Shown here: piece by piece, positions 55,495 through 64,000 of the stretch | Position numbering within the stretch: the first letter of the stretch is position 1 | How the letters are laid out: the number at the start of each line of letters is the position of its first letter | Assembly: GCF_905475465.1 (NCBI RefSeq) | Contig: NC_062242.1 | Coordinates: 11,559,501-11,623,500, forward strand | Reading direction: 5' to 3' | Source of the DNA: Pieris napi | Lineage: Eukaryota; Arthropoda; Insecta; Lepidoptera; Pieridae | DNA length: 64,000 nt | Program-made: the position numbers and the translations under genes | Notes under the pieces: model-generated | What the model was told of the DNA's origin: nothing | Databases searched by the model: none | The model's input: the letters and a program-made list of their open reading frames with translations, nothing else

Positions 55495-55711
55495 CGGGGG
55501 CTCATTTAATTCATAAAGAACATGATAGAGAATGGACGGTTATCTTCCATTCAGCAAATCTAGTGCATTTAATCTTTGGATTAAAGAATTAATGTATGTG
55601 TGATATGTGGCAGTAAAACACAATTAAGCGTAATGGATCAAAACAATTATTGCTTAGGGTTGGCGCCAAAAGTACTTGCTCCAAGCCATCATTACATTAT
55701 CAAAAATATGA

Positions 55712-55855
55712 GATTTTTTTTTTTTTTTTAATAAAACAGGGGCAAACGGGCAGGAGGCTCAGCTGATGTTAAGTGATACCGCCGCCCATGGACACTCTCA
55801 ATGCCAGAGGGCTCGCGAGTGCGTTGCCGGCCTTTCAGGAATCGGTACAAAATCG
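55712..55855 (-). repeat. Family A LINE 3' end, minus strand, well preserved
   Basis: A poly-T run, GGCAAACGGGCAGGAGGCTC, GATGTTAAGTGATACCGCCG, CCATGGACACTCTCAATGCC and GCTCGCGAGTGCGTTGCCGG. One of the least diverged copies. Confidence 0.7.
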
Positions 55856-55859
55856 GTTT

Positions 55860-57716
55860 TTTTTTCTATTTTTAAATAGGAAAAAAAAAACCTTTTTCAG
55901 TGTTACTTTTTTTTTAGATTTTAGGGATACAGAAACTAAATGAAAGTAAATATGTAAGTATTATTTAAGATTTTACAGAATACAGAGAGAATTTTTAAAA
56001 AAACTTTCATAAATAGGTCTACTAATACTACAAAAAGGTCAAATAGGTTGTTGTGTTTATGACGGTACAAGTCGGTATCAGCGCATCGCGTGATGTAACA
56101 ATAATGTACTATCCTAAATTTCAGCTAAACGATAAGAAAGTTTATACAATATTCAAAGAATTCTTTAACTTATCTACAGTCTTCAAAACTTAAAAGTTTT
56201 GTTGTTTCAAAACTCTTTTAAGTTTATGAACGACTTGAAATAAATTCCTTTGAGAATATAAACTTGCACATCCTAATCATTTGACACATCTCTCAAACAG
56301 CCCCATTCACGGACTTAGAATGAGGCATATTCTTAAACACAAAAATGGTCTATAGATGACCTAATCAATTATTTAATTACCAAAATGAATTTAAAAAGTA
56401 ACTTGTTAAATTTAACTAAATAACTAAATTGTGGTTTCTTATCCTACAAAACTATTTCTCCTCCGAAAAATCAAAGCACCTTTTCATTCCGTTTCCATCT
56501 TGGGAGCGGTTTGCATTTTCATATTTCTTTAGCGTTGTGGGTGAAGCAGATATTGATGCTATAATAAAAAACGTATAACTGTAATTTATCGTGTCATCGC
56601 GTGATCGGTAACGTATTTTCCATCTTTCCCTCCAAAAACCATGATGTACCCATCTTCGGCACGCGAGTCACTGCCAGGCGCTTAGTGTTAGAGTCAGTTA
56701 AAAAAAATGTTCCATTTTTTCTAGAATGTTTATTAGCGTTATGTCTTTCTACTTATTTCTTTATACTTAAAGCACTTTCTGACCCAGGTACGTTAAATTA
56801 TTAGGAGCTATACTTAAAACCAGCAAAGATAAGTTTATATATTTCATGCTATTAATAACTGATCAAAATTGTTAATAAGAAATCTTAATCTTTAAAAATG
56901 TTGACAATATACAGTTTTGATTTGTTGGGTATACTTTTTTTACTTTAACTTGATATCCTAACTTTTTTCAGTACCATTGATCGGAACCCCTTCACGGATA
57001 AAAGCCTCCTCCAGCTTTTTCCAAATTTCTCTAATCATAGCTTGCTTTCTCTTTCTTTTCCTAGGTCCTTTCCATATTGTATTTCATGTGCACTTTTTTC
57101 TATGCATCTTGCTATATGAAAGTGGAAGTGGCCCTTGCCACTTCTGTTTAAAGGGCATAACGTTTTTCGTCTTATTTTTCGCTGTTTACTTTATATATAC
57201 TTCTTATTTTTAGTACTCATCTTTCTATTGTTTTCTTGCATGATACGTAAATAAAAAAAAACAAATTATTTCGTTCGTTCGTTATAATAACTTATTAATC
57301 ATTTCACTATCAAATCTTTTACCCATCGTAATCTGTGCTCATAATAAAAAATAAAGTGTTTCGTCTTTGGCTAAGACAAACACATTAATTGAAAAATAGT
57401 AAGAAAAATTATACAGCAACTCCTAATCTATTTTATCATAACGAAAGATTTCCCTGTAAAATGTAAGCTATGCAGTGAATTCCCGATTGAACCGCAACGG
57501 GAAACCTTATTTCCTTCATTCCCGCCTTAACCGCCATCAAAGTTCCATCTTCAAACATTTTGATAGTTTTATTTAAAAAAGGTTTTACTTATTTTCTTAA
57601 ATAGACAAACTCTTTGCTTAAAACTACTTGATGTTTATTTTTCCAAAAATAAAAAAGTATTTCCTAATTAAAATTACTGCTGGCTGGACGAAGGTTATTT
57701 TTGGGAAGTGTAAGGA
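55860..57716. other. Upstream region of the SDCCAG8-like gene
   Basis: Mostly AT-rich. Open frames at 56601-56804 and 56977-57213 on the plus strand show no domain. On the minus strand near 56975-57065 a short frame reads RKRKRKQAMIREIWKKLEEA and FIREGVPING, which may be a decayed LINE end. No clear promoter element is visible. The 5' UTR of the next gene should end at 57716. Confidence 0.4.
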
Positions 57717-57829
57717 ATGGGCTCAACTAATTTCGTGAATAAGAATAAATTGAACGGGTTTCGCGCGAAAAGTTCGAGTTTCGGCTCCGACAAGGATATG
57801 AACGGTAAATTGAAGAAAAGCAAAATAAG
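57717..57829 (+). CDS. SDCCAG8-like exon 1, start
   Basis: MGSTNFVNKNKLNGFRAKSS and a basic end KLKKSKIR. Donor AG|GTAAGT. Upstream in-frame stop at 57711-57713. Confidence 0.75.
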
Positions 57830-60800
57830 GTAAGTTTTACTTGATTTTTACTGTGAGAAACGTGCCGTGTCGGAAAAACAGTAATATTTTAATCATAAAG
57901 CTTATTAGCTTACTATTATTACTATTATTTTTACTTAGAAGTAATTTCAAAGAGTTAGAGTACCTAATTTTAAAGAATGTTTAAATTCCCTTTAGTAGCT
58001 CAAGAGACTATTTCACAATGCTTGATGTTTGTAACTCCAGGTTTTGGGTACTACTCTACTTTAATTATCATATTTTCAATAGAAATATGAAAGATTTAAA
58101 TATTCTTAAAAAAAACCTCGCAAGCGATCCGATATTAAAACATAATATAGGTATTAATTTTCTTTGATGTGTTGTTTGAGTAGCAACATTTTTACGTTCA
58201 TTTATTATTTTTAAGCCTATGTTACCCTTAACAATCCTTATTTTATTTTTTATCACACGCTAAAAGAAATTATGAGGCCCTTTGCGTTACAAATAATTTT
58301 TTATGCAACATATAGTTAAATAAAAATAAATACATATTTTCACCTTGTATCAAACCTAGGACCTTAAAAGAGTTGCCCACCACGCCACGGTATTCCCATT
58401 ACTCATATTTGCCGTAACTAAGGGCGTGTGTACAAAACATTACCATCGCGACGGTAAAATCAATACGCACTATCAGAGCCCTTATAAAAATGCAATGCGT
58501 TGCACGTATATTATGTTTATATTTATTTTTTATTACTTATAAAAATGTAATTTATACAAATCAGTAATGTATAATACGTATTTATCGTATAGGCGGCCGG
58601 TTAGAATGAATGATTATGGCCTGAAGAGGATTCCGGATTATACTGAGTTAGCTTACAAAGAGGCTGTATCGAAGTTGAAGTATTTTCTCGGTGGAAACAA
58701 CGCGCCAAGCGTAAGTTTATTTTAAATTTTGAACCCATATTATGTTTTATTGTATATGTGATATTTTGATATAAACTGGCAAGTATTTATTACAGTTATT
58801 ACTATTAACTTTTTTTAAATTAAACATTGTATAAATAAATTAAAGTTATCAAGCCATTCTTTGCGTAAATTTCTACTAAAAACTCATTGTTTTTAGTGAT
58901 TTATTAAAATTTTCGTCTTTCGAGAGTTATGTAATCTACGTCATGAAATCATGATTTTTAAACATAAAATAAATGTTAATTTACATGCTATTAAAAAAAT
59001 ATAATTTATCGAGAAACACACGAATATACATATATCTTTATTTATGTACTTGTCTCTAGCTTCGTAGTTACACCGGCTCTTCTCTCAAGAACGATGACAT
59101 CGACGGAGATTTGGACAAAAAGTATCCCTTCAATGCCATTACAGAGTACAAACCACGACCACGTCTTACGGCAAAATACACCACTCTGTACGCTGATAGC
59201 TTGAATAATTATACGCCGCCACAGATAAATACTTATACACCTCAGCCGACTAATAATGGTAAGATTATTCAATTTTTTTATTAGGAACCCATGACCTTTT
59301 ATTGCTGGCCGAAAACTAAAGGCCATAATTGAATTGTACTGCTATTTCGTATTTAAAAAAGCGGGCTAACATAATGATGACGTGACTACGGACGGTCAAC
59401 GGTCACGTGACAACAGCTGGTCAGCGTTAACGTGACTACCAAATTTTTTTTAAATTACTGTAGAATGCGAAACCGTATAACGTCTTTAGTATAGGGTATA
59501 GGCTAATAGGCACCTATTTAAATTTAAATTTAACTAAGCAGGCACCAAAATAACCAAATAAGTGCTTATTTAATAGGAAAAACGAACTAATAGGAAATTT
59601 AAGGCTTCGAGAGTAGGCCTATGGCCGGCAAAACATACACAGCTAGAGGTGTACATGCGGCGATGCGCACTTTTTTTTATTTTAAGTACAATTGTTTTTA
59701 TTTAATCGCTGCGTGTATTTTTAAATTGTAGTTCCGACCCCAACAAATGACTTGTCAGGTGGAACAAATCCAGATGTAGTCAACTTCATCCAGAAGCAAG
59801 AAGAGTACATTGAACAACTTGAACGTGAGAGTCAGTACTGTAGAGTAAGTATTGATTATTGAAAATGCGATTTTGATGAGATATGTATGTATGTATATAT
59901 AATGAGGCACCAATTCGATCATTCAAAAACCAAGTTTTCTTATAATTATTAGCCTTATAAACTGAATATTATAAATACATTGAATACTGATAAGTGATAA
60001 TACATATATGACCAAAGTTCATAGGAAACCGCAGATAATATGCGAAATTCCAAAATATATTTTTTTTAAGCAGTATGTTGCAGTGTTAAACGATATAAAT
60101 TATACAATTAATAACAATATAAGATCAAAGAGTATCAGTATTTACAATTTTCCCTACATAGTACTGATTCAAATAATTAAAAATGAATAAAAATTAAAAC
60201 AACTTTAAAGAGTCTCTTTGGTCTCTGTGGCAGTGTACCTTTAACGCTGGCAGCAATTCTTCGCTGTATTATGATTGTTATATTTTTTTTAAATACTTTA
60301 AGAGACACACTGAATATTTTGCGAAAAGAAAAATCTAAACCTCGTTCCAGGATGAGCTGAACAACCTCCTAGGTAAAGTGAAGGAGGTGATATCCGAGAA
60401 TGAGCACCTTCACGAGGCTCAGAAGAATAAGTTGATAACTCGCATGTTCAACACCTACGCTGGCTCAGAAACCGATGATCTTGACGATGTTGGTGATAGC
60501 ACTGGTCTGGACAGTGATAATAAGGTATTATATACATTTCATTTTTCCTTTTAAGCAAAGATTATTGCGAAACTAAATCGGCGGTTATAAGTTTCCATAG
60601 ATTTAGCGGTATATATTAATGGCGGTTCTTTTGCGAACTAGCGAAATGTGGACGATTCCCGGTCAGTCACAATGAGAGAGGTTATCTCTCATTATTTTTA
60701 TCCTTACGACTGACAATTGTGTGCCTTTCTTAATATTTAATTATTTGACTACAATTAATTATAAAGTGGTTCAAAATAATTAGCTGATGTACCTATATAA

Positions 60801-63800
60801 TATCTTCGTTATAACTTTTATTAGTGAAATATGTATCAAACAAATACATTACTTATTTATAGTGCACACCATCAAAAGCAAGAAAGCCGAAATCTCGCTC
60901 AACAAAACTGGAGGGTCCCAACATTGTGTTTGAATCTCGCATCGCCGAACTCGAAGCTCACCTGACTCAGGCCAAGATCGACCTTAAGAAAGTTCAGGTA
61001 TGATTACCAACAGCATCATAAATGAACATACATGGTGCACAAGTTCACTACACTATCTTTAAAAAATGTGAAACATATTCGTAAAGGAAAACACACGTTT
61101 CGTTTAAGGTTTTTTGATATTGAGTTATTATAATGAAAATTACAGGAAGAAAACAATGAAAATAAGCGTAAACTTGCATCCGGTCTAGTCGACTCTACTT
61201 GCTTGGATGGCTTCAAACGACAAATTGATAACTTGCAAAGGTCTGTATTAAACTGATTTCCACACTGTATCTTCTTAAGAGATTTTGTGATTTCTTCGTA
61301 TCTTTTTAAAAGATTTTGTGATTTTCTTAGTATCTTCTTAAGAGATTTTGTGATTTTCTTCGTATCTTCTTAAGACATTTTGTGTTTTTTTCGTATCTTT
61401 TTAAAAGATTTTGTGATTTTCTTCGTATCTTCTTAAGAGATTTTGTGATTTTCTTTGTATCTATGAAAACAAAATTATCGTCTTTTTTTGTGAACAAGTA
61501 ACACAAATAAAACTTTTCGCTCATTTTTACAACGTCTGCCAACATTTGTATGAAAAGTGCTATAACGTATAGTGGTTACGTACAAAACTAAGATTATCCA
61601 AGTATTTAATTATATTTTCATTTTAGGGATAAATCATCGTTGGAATCACAAATTTCCAAACTGAAGCTTAACTTGGAGAAGCGCGACGATGGTGAAGATC
61701 GATCCAAACGTGGAGACGCGATTGAAAACCAGTTAAGAGAGGAGAGGAATAATTTGGAATCTGAAATACGACGACTTAAAGTTAGTACATGTATGAAGCC
61801 TATGGGTCGAAGGCCCTGGCATAAACCTAAAATATGTACAGAATGTTCTTTGTTTGTGTCTCTCAATAATGTATTGTTTAGTTATTTAAAACAATTGTAT
61901 AGACTCAAAATTTTTGTAAAAATCAATTGTGGATTTCGTAAAAGTAAAAGTTATCCTTTAAAATTATCAAAAGTTGCTTTTCTGGTGATAACGGATGGAT
62001 AATTTCAGGACGACCTATCAAAAGAGCGTAACAAAGTTCGCGAATTAGCGGGCGAAACTGCCCGCCGGGCAATACACGAGCGTAGCGCAGCGGAACAACG
62101 GTACAATCAGCATTTTGACGAATTGCAACACGATCTAGCTGCTCAGTACGATAATGCTGCTAAATTGCAGGTATGAAACGAGGGGAATATTATATAGAGG
62201 GGATATGATATTTAACACGTAAACACACCGTTTGTATGTGTTCAACAAGATGCATATGCTTACAGAACATTATCATAATTTTGATATTGTATTATTGGTG
62301 ACATTAGATTGAGGTTTGACCAAGGTCCTTTCAACCTTATTTGTCTATTATATTTAAAATATTGTAACCAGAATATCGATTATATATTAGATAATTTTCT
62401 TAAATTGAACATTCGTAGATTCGCTTTGCTCCCCAATTCAACCACATGGGGACCTAAATTTTCATTTAGGAGTCTTAGAACATCTTAACTTTAATAGGTT
62501 AATTCGTTGAGACAAATTTCTGAGGAAATCATTATTTTGTTCTATACAAGGATCCTGTAGTTACATTATTGATTCCTATGGTGAAGTTGCTCTTAAAAAT
62601 ATCCAATGTAACGGTCTTTAGCGACTTAATTTTTAACCGGCTTCAAAAACACACAAAGGATTATAATCAATTAGATGTGAAATGTTTACTTGTTAGTTGG
62701 ACTTGGAACGCCAGCGCCGTGAAGAAAGCGAGCTCAAACGCGAATTGTCAATGAAGAACGCTGCTTTGGAAGAATTAAAAATGGAACTAAAAAATAAGAC
62801 AGGTAAGTAATTAAAAAAGTATATAATGCCAATAACATTAAACCACTAAAAAAAGTGAAACAATTTTTGCCTTTAGATAGAATTTCACTGCAGAATATAT
62901 TCTTAAAAAATTAAATACCCTTTTAATAACAATTAGTAAATTTTTTACTAACGCAACCAATACAGAATTGCCTCTGCCCCATGCTCCTTTGGGGTAACGC
63001 ACACAGATTAAAATACCAGTTTTTTCGTTCTACGATACCATTTATTGAATATAAATTTTAGCGTCCCTTCAAGCGGACTTAACTCAGGCCCATGCTGAGA
63101 AGGCGTCTTTAGAAGAAGAGTTGGCGAACGCTCGCCTCGCTATTGAGCGGAACCAGAGGCAAGCTAAACACGAAGCCAATCGACTTAATTCTGAGGTAAG
63201 AAGTCTCTGGTTTATTTAATAAGATTTAATTTGAAATGTTTTATTTTAATTGCAGAATATAATCTCTTAATAAGGCTGCCTTATTTATTTGTATTTTCAC
63301 TAACGTAAGTTTCGTAGCGTAGTTTCAGGTGTATCAGAATTTCTTTCACCTTCAATTTCATTCGGACCGTCTGAAATGAAGGCTTTTTTGTGAACAGATT
63401 TATACAGTTTCTTACAAACTCATCATAATCGTAACGTACCGGCAGTCTAAGTTTTTAAAACTCGTCAAAATATACTGTATATACCTTCCTTATAATATGG
63501 AAAACTTATATCATCTCATAAATTTCAATTTTTCAGATACAATCTCTTCGTCATCGACTGGACCGTTCTGATGCCGATCTGGTCCATTCACGCCGAGAAA
63601 ACCTTCGGCTCTCAGAACAAATTTCAACATTGGAAAAAGAGGTAAAGATCATATAATGTTTTCATGCTGTAATGTTCTTTGATATAAAAATCACATTATG
63701 GTATAATTTTTCGCAGATAAACATGAAATCTCTAACCCCAATGACACCAGAAAAGAAGAAGAAAGAAAGGGAGTTGTCAACAGCGCTTGAATCGATGGAA

Positions 63801-63810
63801 AATAAACACG
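57717..63810 (+). CDS. SDCCAG8-like centrosomal coiled-coil protein (3' end outside window)
   Basis: Thirteen coding exons join in phase: 57717-57829, 58593-58710, 59060-59258, 59732-59844, 60351-60524, 60863-60997, 61146-61240, 61627-61780, 62009-62170, 62697-62802, 63062-63195, 63537-63641 and 63717-63810. They give 567 residues, still open at the right edge. The ATG is preceded in frame by TAA at 57711, so it is the first possible start. The N-terminal ~125 residues are basic and polar and the rest is almost continuous coiled coil. The segment FIQKQEEYIEQLERESQYCR followed by DELNNLLGKVKEVISENEHL resembles the conserved region of SDCCAG8 (Q-x-E-Y-I-x-x-L-E, C-x-x-E-L, V-x-E-N-x-x-L). SDCCAG8 sits at centrosomes and basal bodies and supports ciliogenesis. 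Identification is by motif memory only. Another coiled-coil centrosomal protein is possible. Confidence 0.7.
58593..58710 (+). CDS. SDCCAG8-like exon 2
   Basis: RPVRMNDYGLKRIPDYTELA, then YKEAVSKLKYFLGG. The A-V-x-x-L-K-x-x-L pattern resembles the short conserved N-terminal motif of SDCCAG8. Confidence 0.7.
59060..59258 (+). CDS. SDCCAG8-like exon 3
   Basis: 66 codons of polar linker: LRSYTGSSLKNDDIDGDLDK, then YKPRPRLTAKYTTLYAD and a Pro/Thr/Asn-rich end. Acceptor CTCTAG, donor G|GTAAGA. Confidence 0.7.
59732..59844 (+). CDS. SDCCAG8-like exon 4, conserved motif
   Basis: Contains VVNFIQKQEEYIEQLERESQ and YCR, the start of the conserved coiled-coil block. Donor AGA|GTAAGT. Confidence 0.75.
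60225..60275 (-). repeat. Scrap of the LINE C-terminus seen at 39.2 kb
   Basis: The minus strand encodes IQRRIAASVKGTL and shares ACCTTTAACGCTGGCAGCA with the 39.2-kb copy. Confidence 0.4.
60351..60524 (+). CDS. SDCCAG8-like exon 5
   Basis: DELNNLLGKVKEVISENEHL, RMFNTYAGSE and an acidic stretch TDDLDDVGDSTGLDSD. 58 codons, phase 0 at both ends. Confidence 0.75.
60863..60997 (+). CDS. SDCCAG8-like exon 6
   Basis: A basic CTPSKARKPKSRSTKLEGPN segment followed by a coiled coil, FESRIAELEAHLTQAKIDLK. 45 codons. Confidence 0.75.
61146..61240 (+). CDS. SDCCAG8-like exon 7
   Basis: EENNENKRKLASGLVDSTCL and FKRQIDNLQ. Donor AG|GTCTGT is weaker than the others, but phase and continuity support it. 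Confidence 0.7.
61267..61466. repeat. 32-33 bp minisatellite in an intron
   Basis: About six units of GTATCTTCTTAAGAGATTTT plus GTGATTTTCTTC, alternating with a variant CTTTTTAAAAGATTTT. They lie in the intron between exons 7 and 8 of the SDCCAG8-like gene. Confidence 0.8.
61627..61780 (+). CDS. SDCCAG8-like exon 8
   Basis: Coiled coil: DKSSLESQISKLKLNLEKRD, then IENQLREERNNLESEIRRLK. Confidence 0.75.
62009..62170 (+). CDS. SDCCAG8-like exon 9
   Basis: DDLSKERNKVRELAGETARR, then YNQHFDELQHDLAAQYDNAA. 54 codons of coiled coil. Confidence 0.75.
62697..62802 (+). CDS. SDCCAG8-like exon 10
   Basis: LDLERQRREESELKRELSMK, then ALEELKMELKNKT. Acceptor CTTGTTAG. Confidence 0.75.
63062..63195 (+). 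CDS. SDCCAG8-like exon 11
   Basis: SLQADLTQAHAEKASLEEEL, then ARLAIERNQRQAKHEANRLN. Heptad-rich. Confidence 0.75.
63537..63641 (+). CDS. SDCCAG8-like exon 12
   Basis: IQSLRHRLDRSDADLVHSRR, then NLRLSEQISTLEKE. 35 codons. Confidence 0.75.
63717..63810 (+). CDS. SDCCAG8-like exon 13 (gene continues)
   Basis: INMKSLTPMTPEKKKKEREL, then STALESMENKH. The codon is split after one base at the donor G|GTTAGT, and the next exon lies beyond the window. Confidence 0.7.
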
Positions 63811-64000
63811 GTTAGTTCTAGTCCAAGTTAAAATAACTCCTAAAGCGCAAATGTGTCGTCCTTTGTCCTTGTCTCATCATGGGTAAATTATTGATGTCTT
63901 AAAGTAGCGGTTTAACAGCATAAAACATTAATACTTTACCCTTTCATTGCTTGCATGGATAGGTAGTTTGAAAGGGCTTTACAATTGGTCTTAAACTTCA

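Noticed and set aside
56977..57213. 78-residue hydrophobic plus-strand frame resembling a membrane protein
   Set aside because: The hydrophobicity comes from T-rich DNA, and the opposite strand looks more protein-like.

Overview
The window looks like nuclear DNA of an insect, most probably a moth or butterfly. It is AT-rich and has large introns with clean GT..AG borders. Roughly a quarter or more of it is visible transposon debris of types I associate with Lepidoptera: tRNA-headed SINEs, one very abundant 5'-truncated LINE 3' end, Harbinger elements with opposed transposase and MADF or Myb genes, Helitron-like pieces and many MITEs. No rRNA gene, true tRNA gene, CRISPR array or bacterial-style operon is visible.

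Layout. Bases 1-29,498 hold no host exon that I can support. They are a transposon graveyard: an AGCTAAGC-rich foldback element (about 2.47-2.81 kb), a TTAA-flanked element nested in a LINE fragment (5.65-6.34 kb), a foldback MITE (8.79-9.11 kb), a 2.45-kb Harbinger element with an intact three-exon MADF gene but a gutted transposase (9.20-11.65 kb), a full-length-looking LINE with two open ORFs (about 19.86-24.46 kb), and a decayed second Harbinger (26.26-28.39 kb) inserted in an older LINE remnant.

Bases 29,499-52,998 carry ten consecutive plus-strand exons of one host gene, a PLEKHG-type Rho guanine nucleotide exchange factor. It has a disordered N-terminal part with repeated YDVP motifs, a DH domain and a PH domain spread over small exons, and one 4.4-kb last exon coding for about 1,465 mostly disordered residues with a cysteine-rich patch. 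Its 5' end is not seen. The introns carry SINEs, a mariner end, a hAT MITE, a Harbinger MITE, a Helitron-like piece and a 142-bp tandem duplication.

Bases 57,717-63,810 carry the first thirteen coding exons of a second plus-strand gene. It encodes a long coiled-coil protein that most resembles the centrosome/cilium protein SDCCAG8, and it runs off the right edge. The 4.7 kb between the genes holds the probable 3' UTR of the RhoGEF, LINE scraps and a perfect 21-bp hairpin.

The two host genes are not an operon and no joint function is claimed. The transposon genes form functional pairs of their own: transposase plus MADF or Myb protein in the Harbingers, and ORF1 plus ORF2 in the LINE. I found no clearly new multi-gene system. 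The most rewarding items are the docking-motif and cysteine-rich architecture of the RhoGEF, the Harbinger that kept its accessory gene while losing the transposase core, and the nested TTAA element whose empty site can be read from sister repeats in the same window.
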